Source: Phycisphaerales bacterium (lineage in GTDB: Bacteria > Planctomycetota > Phycisphaerae > Phycisphaerales > UBA1924). From it: a DNA stretch of 17,840 nt. This document shows positions 1 to 7,535 of this stretch, in pieces; the stretch's first letter is position 1, and the number at the start of each line of letters is the position of its first letter. Both the position numbers and the translations under genes were made by a program. Under the pieces are notes generated by a model. That model was given only the letters and a program-made list of their open reading frames with translations, made no database searches and was not told the origin of the DNA. The stretch spans positions 1 to 17,840 of the forward strand of contig SLFH01000277.1 in NCBI GenBank assembly GCA_007124345.1, written 5' to 3'.

Positions 1-2
1 AC

Positions 3-30
3 GCCCCCGGCGGGCGGACCCGGCGAGGGC
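3..30 (-). terminator. Stem-loop after the metalloprotease/beta-helix gene, cut by the window edge
   Basis: Two 12-base arms (positions 19-30 and 3-14) can pair around a 4-base loop, with one G-U wobble and one C-C mismatch. The structure begins about 40 bp after the stop codon of the gene ending at 71, in the direction of its transcription. Any U-tract would fall left of base 1, so I cannot tell whether this is a complete intrinsic terminator. Confidence 0.5.
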
Positions 31-70
31 TGTGTATCAGGTGTATAGGGGGGGTGGGTGCGATGGCGCC

Positions 71-2983
71 TCAGCAGCCTGCGGCGAAGGCGGCGAGGAA
101 TGCGAAGAAGTCGTCGGCGTCGATGACGCCGTCGTTGTTGAAGTCGGCGATCGGATCGCCCGCGGCGAACAGGCTGAGGAAGAGGAAGAAGTCGTCGGCG
201 TCGACGACGCCGTCGTTATTGAGGTCCGGCGGGCAGGTCGGGGCGGCGGGCTGCCTCTCGTAGGCGCCCATGTCGATGATCGGGGCCTCGCCTACGCCGG
301 TGTTGGGCGTGGCGGGGTCGTCGAAGAAGCGGTCGTTGCCGGGGAAGTCGAGGTCGCGGCCGACCGCGGCGATGGTGTTGTTGCCCGCGTCGATGCCGGG
401 CGAGCCGGGGGCGAGGGCGAGCACTTCGTCGCCGGTGCCGGGCACGCCGTCGGGCCCGAAGCGGTCGACGAAGACGGGTTCGGCGTTGATGTTGCCGGGC
501 CCTGAGTGCCCGCCGGTGATGAGGGAGTAGCGGACCTGCTTGGTCCCGAGCGATCCCTCGGTGATGTTCTGCGGGGTGTTGAAGGCGAAGACGGAGTTGT
601 CGGCGATGAAGTTGGTGTTCCAGGCGCGGACGGCGCCGCCGTTGTTGGAGGCGGTGTTGTCAGCGAAGGTGGAGTTGACGAAGCGGTGGGTGGAGTCGGC
701 GCGGGTGACATAGGCAGCGCCGCCGAGGTTTGTGGATTGGTTTCCGGTGAAGACGCTGTTGGAGACGAGCGTGGAGCCCTGCTCTGCGTAGTAGGCGCCG
801 CCGAGGCGGCCGGTGTTTCCGGCGAACATGACGCGATCGGCCTCTAGCGAGCTCTGGCTGAAGCTGAGGGCGCCGCCGTCAAGGGACGCGCTGTTGGCGA
901 TGAACGATGACCGCTCGATGGTGACGCCCGAGCGGAGGGCGCGGACGCCGGCGCCCTGCGAGGCCGCGAGATTGTCGCGGATGACCGAGTCCTCGATGAC
1001 GACACCGACGGCGTCTCTGAGGTAGAGCGCAGCGCCGAAGTCGGCGGCGTTGTCCTTGATGGTGGTGTTTCTGATGGTGACCGACGCGCCGCCGTCGACC
1101 CTGACGGCGCCGCCGAGGTTCTGGCTGAACTCCGATCCGTCGGCGTTGCCCCCGCGGATTGTGAACCCGTCGATCACGGTGTCGGAGCCGCTTCCGGGCT
1201 CGATGGTGACGACGGTGTAGACATTGTCTTCGCGGTTGGTGAAGTTGGGTCCGTCGTCGCCGAGGCGGTCGCCGGAGAGGATGGTCGGGTAGAGCGCCGG
1301 GTCGCGGTCCTCGATGGATGTCTCGAATCCGCCGAAGCCGCCGATGAGGCGGTCGCCGTTGCTGAGGTTGAAGGTGGCGGCCCTGGGGTCGCCCGGGGCG
1401 TTGGGGGTATAGGTTCCCGCGGCGACCCAGATCTCTCTGGGGATATCGCAACGCCCTCGGGACGTTCCGAGGAGGCTGTTGAGGTCGTTGTAGGCGGTGG
1501 CCCACGACTTGCCGTCGCCTCCGGGGGTCGCCGCGGCGTCGACGAAGATGGGGACTTCGCATTCGTCGAGGATGCAGTTGTTGTTCAGATCGAGGGAGGG
1601 GTTCTGGGCGATCTCCTCGAAGTCGTCGATCCCGTTGTTGTTGCAGTCGGTGCCGCCGGTGAGCCGGAACGCGGCGATGGACTCTCTGGTGTTGTTGATG
1701 GCCCTGACATTGTTGGCCAGGCTTGCGCCGGTTGGCGTGCCCTGGAAGCTGACATCGGGGTTGCTGAAGCGCGGGACGCGTGCGCCCGGCGAGTAGGCCA
1801 TGACGGTGCGGTAGAGCACGCCGTCGGTCCCGGTGAAGCGCCACCCGAAGCCGTAGGTGAAGACGCTGGAGTTGGCGTTGTCTGCGTCGTGTGCGCAGCC
1901 CTGGTTGTGGCCGACCTCGTGTGCGAAGGTGAGGTTGCCGACGGCGCACGACCATCGTGTGACGCTGAATCCGGAGGCGGCGTTGAAGGGCGCGAGGTAG
2001 GCGACGCCGCAGGAGCCGCCGGTATCGGTGATCAGCGCGACGAGGTCTGCGCGGTAGCGGTTGCGGAGGGGGTGGACCTCGTCCATGTAGCCGTTGTTGA
2101 CGCCGCGGATTCGGCTGAGGTGGTTGCTGTTGGTGCCGCCCGACTCGTCGTAATCGGTGAAGTGCGTGTAGACGAGGTTGAGGCGCGTGTTGATCTCGCT
2201 GGGGTCGTAGGCGTCGTTGGTGGCGTCGACGGCGGCGCGGATGAGGGCGCGGATGTCGGCGTCGGAGCCGGCGGCGGCTCGCGCCGCGGGGGTGTACGCG
2301 ATGAGCATGTCGATCACCGAGCCGTCATCGGTGCAGAGCGGCGTGCAGGCGCTCATCGGGGTCGCGAAGCGGTGCAGACCCCGATCGTCGGAGATCGGCA
2401 GCGGCGCAGCGGTCTCGGACTCTTCGATCTCGGGCGCGGGCCCGACGCGAGCGGCGGGGATCTGGTCGATCGCGCCCGGGGGCATCTCGACATGCTCGGG
2501 GCCGACGCCGCAGGGATCGAAGCCCTCGGGGTTCAGCTCGAGCACGGAGAAGATCTTGCGTCCGTCGTTGTCGCGCTCGTGCGACCAGCGGACCTCGTAT
2601 GTGCCGACGCCGGGGGCCCAGACGGCGCCGAAGAAACCGTCGGCGTACTGGGCGAAGACGAACGAGCCGCCCTCGATGCCGGTGAGCCGGCCGCCCCAGC
2701 TCGCGTCCTCTTGCCCGCGCCGGTCTGCGCGGGTGATGCGGGCGTTGAGGGTGAGATCGGCGTTGACGGGGATCTGGATCGTGCCGTCGGTCTGGCCCGC
2801 CTCGAAGCTGAGGATCGGCCCGAGATCGATCGTGGCGAACCAGGCGTCGGTGACCTCCGGTCTGGGCTCTAAGGCGACGCCCGGGGCCTCGATGAAGATC
2901 GGCCCTGCGGCGAACGCCTGGCCCGCGGCCCCGGCGACGAGGGCTGCGAACAGCGTGAGTCTGCGCTTTGCGTTGTTGTTCAT
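71..2983 (-). CDS. Exported reprolysin-like (M12B-type) zinc metalloprotease fused to a beta-helix, GC-type dockerin tail
   Basis: A 970-residue secreted protein, probably a surface-held protease. Residues 1-25 form a signal peptide ending AFA. Residues about 26-215 look like a propeptide region and contain a PCGVG motif with Cys158. The catalytic domain runs from about 220 to 440. Its zinc motif HEVGHNQGCAHD at 355-366 gives His355, Glu356, His359 and His365, and the Met-turn is VMAYS around Met395. This is the HExxHxxGxxHD pattern of adamalysin/reprolysin peptidases. Residues about 445-477 are an Asn/Asp-rich calcium-binding-like segment. From 479 to about 910 the chain repeats short Asn/Gly-rich beta-helix coils and ends with the LAPGSPGIDAG...MGAYE signature of choice-of-anchor Q domains. 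Residues 917-970 are the dockerin tail ending AAGC. The ATG at 2983 has only a weak purine-rich ribosome site (AGCGAG) but gives an immediate signal peptide. The protease class is clear; the substrate is unknown. Confidence 0.93.
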   Translation of the reverse strand: MNNNAKRRLTLFAALVAGAAGQAFAAGPIFIEAPGVALEPRPEVTDAWFATIDLGPILSFEAGQTDGTIQIPVNADLTLNARITRADRRGQEDASWGGRLTGIEGGSFVFAQYADGFFGAVWAPGVGTYEVRWSHERDNDGRKIFSVLELNPEGFDPCGVGPEHVEMPPGAIDQIPAARVGPAPEIEESETAAPLPISDDRGLHRFATPMSACTPLCTDDGSVIDMLIAYTPAARAAAGSDADIRALIRAAVDATNDAYDPSEINTRLNLVYTHFTDYDESGGTNSNHLSRIRGVNNGYMDEVHPLRNRYRADLVALITDTGGSCGVAYLAPFNAASGFSVTRWSCAVGNLTFAHEVGHNQGCAHDADNANSSVFTYGFGWRFTGTDGVLYRTVMAYSPGARVPRFSNPDVSFQGTPTGASLANNVRAINNTRESIAAFRLTGGTDCNNNGIDDFEEIAQNPSLDLNNNCILDECEVPIFVDAAATPGGDGKSWATAYNDLNSLLGTSRGRCDIPREIWVAAGTYTPNAPGDPRAATFNLSNGDRLIGGFGGFETSIEDRDPALYPTILSGDRLGDDGPNFTNREDNVYTVVTIEPGSGSDTVIDGFTIRGGNADGSEFSQNLGGAVRVDGGASVTIRNTTIKDNAADFGAALYLRDAVGVVIEDSVIRDNLAASQGAGVRALRSGVTIERSSFIANSASLDGGALSFSQSSLEADRVMFAGNTGRLGGAYYAEQGSTLVSNSVFTGNQSTNLGGAAYVTRADSTHRFVNSTFADNTASNNGGAVRAWNTNFIADNSVFAFNTPQNITEGSLGTKQVRYSLITGGHSGPGNINAEPVFVDRFGPDGVPGTGDEVLALAPGSPGIDAGNNTIAAVGRDLDFPGNDRFFDDPATPNTGVGEAPIIDMGAYERQPAAPTCPPDLNNDGVVDADDFFLFLSLFAAGDPIADFNNDGVIDADDFFAFLAAFAAGC
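74..235 (-). repeat. GC-type dockerin cassette, copy 1 (protein residues 917-970)
   Basis: This stretch encodes two 12-residue calcium loops (DLNNDGVVDADD and DFNNDGVIDADD), each followed by a Phe/Leu-rich helix, and it ends Gly-Cys. It belongs to a dispersed family of coding repeats, one per gene in this window. A Cys stands at its first residue and another at its last. Confidence 0.9.
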
Positions 2984-3336
2984 GTTTCTCGCTGGCTTCG
3001 GTCAGAGGACGGTGTGGTCACCCGGCACTCGAACGATTGCGCCGATAGCCCGACACCCCGAAGACCCGATCGGTCATTAGACTCTACGCAATCGGAAGGG
3101 TTCGGTTGCACCCTGCCGGGCGATGCCGATTCCGCGGGCGTTGCGGCCTGCACAGGCCCGCAACAGACCCCGGACGATGTTCTCGTACATTCGGCGTCGT
3201 TGCGGGTTTGCGTGATCGGCGGCGTGCGGCCGCCTTGCGTGTCGGGAAGCAAATCCGACACGGGGATAAGAAACGCCCCCGCCGGAAGGTTCCGGCGGGG
3301 GCGAGATATGAACTCAGAAGCGTTGGCGTTGAGCGA
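2984..3336. other. Intergenic region between the metalloprotease and beta-helix genes
   Basis: This 353-bp gap holds the terminator of the upstream gene (3265-3303) and must contain the promoter of the gene starting at 2983. The best -10 look-alike on the minus strand is TCTAAT near 3078, but I see no convincing -35 at the right distance. There are two dyads of unknown role: GGCCTGCACAGGCC (3145-3158) and GGCGGC/GCCGCC (3218-3234). I see no credible gene here; the one open frame on the minus strand starts directly after the terminator U-tract and has no ribosome site. Confidence 0.5.
3265..3303 (-). terminator. Intrinsic terminator of the beta-helix gene
   Basis: A perfect 13-bp stem (3291-3303 with 3274-3286) closes a 4-base loop. 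On the minus strand it is followed by TTTCTTATC. It begins 34 bp after the stop codon of the gene ending at 3337, which fits a Rho-independent terminator. Confidence 0.85.
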
Positions 3337-6252
3337 TCAGCAGCCGGCGGCGAAGGCGGTCAGGTAGGAGAAGAAGTCGTCGGCGTTGATCACGCCGTCG
3401 TTGTTGAAGTCGGCCCTGGGGTCGCCGGAGGCGAACCACTGGAGGAAGAGGAAGAAGTCGTCGGCGTTGACGACGCCGTCGCCGTTGAGGTCGGCGGGGC
3501 AGGTCGGCGCGCCGGCGGTTTCCTCGATGGCGCCCATGTTGATGGCGGAGCCGACGATGCGGGTCCCGCCGAGGTAGTCGGTCGTGGCGCTGGAGAGGGC
3601 GTTGTAGGCGGAGTTGCTGCCGGCGTCGACAGCGGGGGAGTTCGGTGCGACGCGGAAGTCACCGCCCGCGGCGTTGGCGAATTGCGGATCGCCGTCGACA
3701 TTGCTGGCGGCGTAGGTGAGCGTGCTGGGAGCGAGGACGGCGACATTGGTCTCGCCGCCGCGAATCAGCGAGTGCTCGATGGTGACATTGGAGCCCTGCT
3801 GGGCCTGGATATCGGGGAGTGTGCCGACATCGGCCGCATCGTTCCAGACGATGGAGTTGATGATGCGGTTGTCCTGGCCGCCGATTTCGTCGGGATCGGC
3901 GAAGATGACGGCCTGGGGCGCGCCGAGGCGGTTGCCGAGCTCGTCGAAGGCGCCGTTGTTGGCGAGGGTGCTGTTGAGGATGGTCATCTCGCCGAAGACG
4001 CTGGCGGCGGCCGCCGCGGCGTTCTCGGAGGTGTTGTCGGCGAGGAGGCTGTTGACCAGGAGGAGCTGGCCGTCGGCGCCGGAGAGGACCGCGCCGAAGT
4101 CGCCCGCGGCGTTGTCGAAGAAGCCGCCGGCGGTGATTTCGCCCTGTCCGTTGAGGATGGCGAAGGCGGAGCCGGAGCCGGCCGACTCGTTGCCGACGAA
4201 CATGTCGCCTGTCGAGACGATCGAGGTGTTGGTGGCGCCGCGGAGTGCGGCGGAGAGGCCGGTGTTGCCGTCGAAAGTGTTGTTGGCGCTGACGACGGTG
4301 GCGGCGCCGTTGGTCGCGTTGCCCTGGACATTGATGGCGGTGCCGAGGTCGGCCTCGTTGCTCATGAACGAACTGCCGACGATGTTGAGGACGGTCTGCT
4401 CGTTCTCACCGTTGATGACGGAGATGGCCGAGCCGAAGCTGAGCGAGTCGGGCAGGCTGGCGAGGGCCTCGTTGGAGTCGAATGTGCAGTTGTTGACATT
4501 CATCTCACCGGCGCCGCCGTGGAGGATCGCGCCGCCGGCGCCCTGGCCGGATGTGTTGATGCCGAGGGAGCGGTTGCCCTCGAAAGTGTCGCCGGAGAAG
4601 GTCAGTGTGTGCTCGCCGAGGTTGTCGCCGCTCGCGGAGACTGCGCCGCCCTGGGACTGGGAGACGTTGTTGCGCCAGGTGTTGCCGGAGAAGTTGAACT
4701 GCCCGTTGCCCTGGTTGCTGAAGATCTGGAGGCCGGCGCCGACGGAGGAGACCTCGTTGTCCTCGAAGAGGCTGTCGGTGACGGTTGCGCCGGTGCTGCC
4801 GAAGAAGCGGAGGGCGCCGCCGGCGAGGCCGACATTGTTGCTGAAGGTGTTGTTGTCGATCTCGAGGATGACGAAGTTGCCCTCGCCCGCGGTGCGGGTG
4901 GCCTGGGCGCCGATGCCGGCGCCGATGTCGGCGTTGTTGCCGTCGAAGAGGCAGTCGTTGAAGGTCAGGGTGACGGGGATGGTCGCGTCGGCCGTGGAGA
5001 CGACATAGACGGCGCCGCCGAAGGTGGTGCCGGTCGGGGCGACGAAGAAGTGGTTGCGGAATTCAACACCATCGAAGGTGAGGTTGACATTGGTGCCGAT
5101 GACCAGGTGGCCGGCGCCGGGGCCGCTGTTGATGCGGTTGCCGCTGACGAGGCCGCCGGTGATGGGGCCGGAGGTGTGGCTGCCGAGCTGGGCGCCGCCG
5201 GTCTGGTTGTTGCCGTAGTTGTCGATCATGTCGACATTGGTGAAGGTGATGGTGCAGGGGATGGTTGCGCCGCCGATGGTGGAGAGCGCCGCACCGATGC
5301 CGCCGGCGCCGGTGTTGATGTCTCCGACCTGGTTGTCGCGGATCTCGACATCGGTCCAGACGTGGTCGCCGGCGGCGATGGAGGTCGCGCCGCCGAAGGT
5401 GTTCACGCCGGGGGTGCCGAGCACATTGTTGTTGACAATGGTGACATTGGTCAGGGCCGAGTCGGTGATGAAGAAGTCGAACGCGGAGCCCTCGCCGACG
5501 GACTCGTTGTTCTGGAAGGTGACATCGGTGAGGGTGACCAGGCCGGCGCTGGCGGTCTGGATGCCGCCGCCGAAGGCCGAGGTGGCGCGGTTGTTCTGGA
5601 ACACGGCGTTGCCGTTGACGGTGAGCTCTGCGCCGCCGGTGAGGTCGATGGCGCCGCCGCCCGCGGCCTCGTTGTTCTGGAAGACGCCGCCGCTGACATT
5701 GACGACCGCGCTCTGGGTCGCGGAGATGGCGCCGCCGACATCGAGCACCTCGTTGTTCTGGAAGGTGCAGTTGTTGGCGTTGAAGGTGGCGCTGCTGACG
5801 AACACGGCCCCGCCGTCAAAGAAGGCGAAGGAGTTGTCGAAGGTGACATCGTTGGCGGTGACATTCGAGCCGCCGGTGATAAAGAGGGTGCCGCCCTCGT
5901 CATCGAAGGCGGTGTCGCCGTTGGTGAAGGTGATGTTGTTGAGGGTGATGGTCTCGCCGCCGGTGATGCTCATCGCGCGGCCCTGGGTGGCGAGGTCGAC
6001 GACCACGACACCGAGGCCGGTGATGGTCAGGTCCTTGCCCGAGGGCGAGACGCCCACCCAGCCCGAGCCGGTGTAGCTTCCGGCGTCGATGGTGATCGTC
6101 TGGCCGCTGGAGGCCTGTGAGACGGCCGTCGCCAAGTCGGGGGCGTTGGCTGGGATGTTGATCTGCGCCGCGGCCTGGCCGGCGAGCAGTGCGATCGCGA
6201 GGGCGCCAAACCCGATGCCCGCATTGCGGGACTTTTCTGCACGAATCTTCAT
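3337..6252 (-). CDS. Large exported right-handed beta-helix protein, choice-of-anchor Q type, GC-type dockerin tail
   Basis: A 971-residue secreted repeat protein. Residues 1-29 are a signal peptide (basic start, hydrophobic core, ending QAAA). Residues about 31-850 are many short coils rich in Asn-Asn, Gly-Gly-Ala and Thr-Phe, with repeated 'NNxTFxNN' and 'GGAI/GGAV' patterns, as in parallel beta-helices of pectate-lyase or polymorphic-membrane-protein type. The region near 880-910 carries the SPAVDAG...NMGAIEE signature of choice-of-anchor Q domains. Residues 918-971 are the dockerin tail ending AAGC; its loops use NADD where most sisters use DADD. I chose the ATG at 6252 because AGGGAG lies 9 bases upstream and the signal peptide starts there; an extension to 6288 would place 12 extra residues before the signal. 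No catalytic residues are recognisable, so a structural, adhesive or polysaccharide-binding role is as likely as lyase activity. Confidence 0.9.
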   Translation of the reverse strand: MKIRAEKSRNAGIGFGALAIALLAGQAAAQINIPANAPDLATAVSQASSGQTITIDAGSYTGSGWVGVSPSGKDLTITGLGVVVVDLATQGRAMSITGGETITLNNITFTNGDTAFDDEGGTLFITGGSNVTANDVTFDNSFAFFDGGAVFVSSATFNANNCTFQNNEVLDVGGAISATQSAVVNVSGGVFQNNEAAGGGAIDLTGGAELTVNGNAVFQNNRATSAFGGGIQTASAGLVTLTDVTFQNNESVGEGSAFDFFITDSALTNVTIVNNNVLGTPGVNTFGGATSIAAGDHVWTDVEIRDNQVGDINTGAGGIGAALSTIGGATIPCTITFTNVDMIDNYGNNQTGGAQLGSHTSGPITGGLVSGNRINSGPGAGHLVIGTNVNLTFDGVEFRNHFFVAPTGTTFGGAVYVVSTADATIPVTLTFNDCLFDGNNADIGAGIGAQATRTAGEGNFVILEIDNNTFSNNVGLAGGALRFFGSTGATVTDSLFEDNEVSSVGAGLQIFSNQGNGQFNFSGNTWRNNVSQSQGGAVSASGDNLGEHTLTFSGDTFEGNRSLGINTSGQGAGGAILHGGAGEMNVNNCTFDSNEALASLPDSLSFGSAISVINGENEQTVLNIVGSSFMSNEADLGTAINVQGNATNGAATVVSANNTFDGNTGLSAALRGATNTSIVSTGDMFVGNESAGSGSAFAILNGQGEITAGGFFDNAAGDFGAVLSGADGQLLLVNSLLADNTSENAAAAAASVFGEMTILNSTLANNGAFDELGNRLGAPQAVIFADPDEIGGQDNRIINSIVWNDAADVGTLPDIQAQQGSNVTIEHSLIRGGETNVAVLAPSTLTYAASNVDGDPQFANAAGGDFRVAPNSPAVDAGSNSAYNALSSATTDYLGGTRIVGSAINMGAIEETAGAPTCPADLNGDGVVNADDFFLFLQWFASGDPRADFNNDGVINADDFFSYLTAFAAGC
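3340..3501 (-). repeat. GC-type dockerin cassette, copy 2 (residues 918-971)
   Basis: This stretch encodes the loops DLNGDGVVNADD and DFNNDGVINADD, followed by Phe-rich helices and a terminal Gly-Cys. It differs from the other copies by the two Asp-to-Asn changes in the loops and by Trp in the first helix. Confidence 0.88.
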
Positions 6253-6338
6253 GATCTGATTCTCCCTGAAAACTCCGAGGTCACACACACAGAACTGGAC
6301 CCGAACGGTCCTTCCCCCACGCGTTAAACTGATCCGAC

Positions 6339-6367
6339 ACTATGACCGGAATGCCGGGCCGATGCAA
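6339..6367 (-). promoter_or_regulatory. Candidate sigma70-type promoter of the beta-helix gene
   Basis: On the minus strand TTGCAT (6362-6367) is followed after 17 bp by CATAGT (6339-6344). The spacing is ideal, but both boxes are only moderate matches to the consensus. It lies about 90 bp before the start codon at 6252. The direct evidence is pattern only. Confidence 0.35.
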
Positions 6368-6409
6368 GGGGTTCGTGCCGCATGATCGTGATTCTTTTCC
6401 ACTGAGGGG

Positions 6410-6424
6410 CGAACCCAAGGTTCG
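6410..6424 (-). terminator. Small stem-loop after the 292-residue gene, weak
   Basis: CGAACC and GGTTCG form a 6-bp stem around 3 bases, about 38 bp after the stop codon of the gene ending at 6462. No U-tract follows, so termination here is doubtful. It is the only gene in the window without a strong stem-loop behind it. Confidence 0.2.
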
Positions 6425-6461
6425 AGAATACACGCACGGGCCCGAAAAGGTCCAATAACGC

Positions 6462-7340
6462 TCAGGGGCACCCCGCCGCGAACAGCGACAGGAAGGTAAA
6501 GAAATCCTCCGCATCGATCACGCCGTCGGGCACCAGGTAGTCCTGCGACGCCAGGGACGACGAGCCGGAGATGTCGGCCCTCGGATCCCCCGCCGCAAAG
6601 AGCCCGAGGAAGGCGAAGAAGTCCTCGGCGTCGACCACGCCGTCGGGGACGAGGTACGACGGGCTGGAGGGGCTGGCCGAGCCTGTGATGTCCACGGCAC
6701 AGGCGACCCCGCGGGCCACGACCACGCCGTCGACGCTCAGCGTCCCGTTCGAGGGGTTGTCGGGGTCGAGGGGCATGGTCATCGAGAGGGTGGCGGTGAA
6801 AGTGACGATGCCGTTTTCGATGGTGAAAACGCCCTGGAACGACTCGATCTGCGAGGGGTCTGAGTCGGCGAGGTCGATGGTGTCGGTGCAGGGCTGCCCC
6901 CCGAGCAGTGTGCACGCGGCGCCTGTGACGGTGTAGGCCGCGGTTCCTTCTGCGGCGCTGTTGACATCGGCGAACGCGACCTCGCCCGCGGGGCCGATGC
7001 TCGCGGGCGCCGGCGGAGGCGGGACGAAGTAGAAAACCGCGTCGTTGATGGTCGCGGTAAAGCCCCCAACCAGAAAAACGGAGTCCTGCAGGTGCAGGTC
7101 GTCGTCGACGACGAGGCGGAAGGCGTGCAGGCCCGACTGGCCCGCGGCGCTGACCGAATCGAGCTCGATGCGGAGGAAGCCGCTGAGCGAAGAGGAATCG
7201 GTGTCGCCCAGCACGCCCCCGGCGATCGAGATCTCGACCTCGACGCTCGAGAGCGCGCTGTCGACTTCGAGCAGGACAGGGGTGGCGCCGGCGGAAGCCG
7301 CCATCGCGGCGGCGAATGCGAGCGTCGGGATCGACTTCAT
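6462..7340 (-). CDS. Exported protein of unknown function with long-loop variant GC-type dockerin tail
   Basis: A 292-residue secreted protein whose main domain I do not recognise. Residues 1-19 are a signal peptide ending SAGA. Residues about 20-210 are Ser/Thr/Val/Asp-rich and look all-beta, with a proline-rich stretch (VPPPPAPAS) in the middle. The tail at 214-292 is a variant of the shared dockerin module. Each calcium-type loop is 24 residues long instead of 12, the usual loop Asn and Asp at positions 3 and 5 are replaced by Ser/Thr-rich sequence ending YLVPDGV[VI]DAED, and the protein ends Gly-Cys-Pro instead of Gly-Cys. I chose the ATG at 7340 because the signal peptide begins there and AAAGG lies 9 bases upstream; the in-frame start at 7370 would add ten residues. 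A promoter at 7377-7405 gives a short leader. It may be a carbohydrate-binding or structural surface protein, but this is a guess. Confidence 0.85.
   Translation of the reverse strand: MKSIPTLAFAAAMAASAGATPVLLEVDSALSSVEVEISIAGGVLGDTDSSSLSGFLRIELDSVSAAGQSGLHAFRLVVDDDLHLQDSVFLVGGFTATINDAVFYFVPPPPAPASIGPAGEVAFADVNSAAEGTAAYTVTGAACTLLGGQPCTDTIDLADSDPSQIESFQGVFTIENGIVTFTATLSMTMPLDPDNPSNGTLSVDGVVVARGVACAVDITGSASPSSPSYLVPDGVVDAEDFFAFLGLFAAGDPRADISGSSSLASQDYLVPDGVIDAEDFFTFLSLFAAGCP
6465..6701 (-). repeat. Variant GC-type dockerin module with expanded loops (residues 214-291, then Pro)
   Basis: Two repeats read DITGSASPSSPSYLVPDGVV... and DISGSSSLASQDYLVPDGVI..., each followed by DAEDFF and a Leu/Phe helix. 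The bracketing cysteines are kept (Cys214 and Cys291). At DNA level it is clearly more diverged than the other six copies. Confidence 0.85.
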
Positions 7341-7376
7341 CGTGCTTTGCCTTTCTCCGCGGAGCAACAAAGATCG

Positions 7377-7405
7377 AGTGTACCAGAGCGTTGCGCCCCG
7401 GCCAA
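7377..7405 (-). promoter_or_regulatory. Likely sigma70-type promoter of the 292-residue gene
   Basis: On the minus strand TTGGCC (7400-7405) is followed after 17 bp by TACACT (7377-7382). The bases TGG directly before the -10 box resemble an extended -10. It lies 37 bp before the start codon at 7340. Confidence 0.55.
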
Positions 7406-7458
7406 GGCTTCCGGCGTGACGGTCGGCGCGGACGGTCCGGGAACCGGCGAACCGATGA

Positions 7459-7501
7459 AGAAAAAAGGGCGCGCCCGCCCGAGAGAAGGGAGGGAGCGCC
7501 C
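7459..7501 (-). terminator. Intrinsic terminator of the 625-residue multidomain gene
   Basis: A stem of two nested blocks, GGGCGC/GCGCCC (7496-7501 with 7467-7472) and an inner CCC/GGG block with G-A mismatches, closes a 7-base loop. On the minus strand it is followed by TTTTTTCTTC. It begins 35 bp after the stop codon of the gene ending at 7536. Confidence 0.75.
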
Positions 7502-7535
7502 GAGTACTGGGACGGATGTCCGAAGATCGCGCCGA

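Noticed and set aside
2980..3261. Minus-strand 93-codon frame whose stop overlaps the start of the metalloprotease gene (ATGA)
   Set aside because: It would start with GTG directly behind the U-tract of a strong terminator, with no room for a promoter or ribosome site. The sequence is Ser/Thr/Pro/Gly-rich without any recognisable feature. The ATGA overlap is probably chance.
3106..6120. Plus-strand open frame of about 1000 codons opposite the beta-helix gene
   Set aside because: Its translation is a monotonous Gly/Ala/Val/Glu/Asp sequence, as expected for the antisense of a GC-rich gene rich in Asn, Thr and Gly. There is no ribosome site or domain, and it overlaps a gene with a signal peptide, repeats and a conserved tail.
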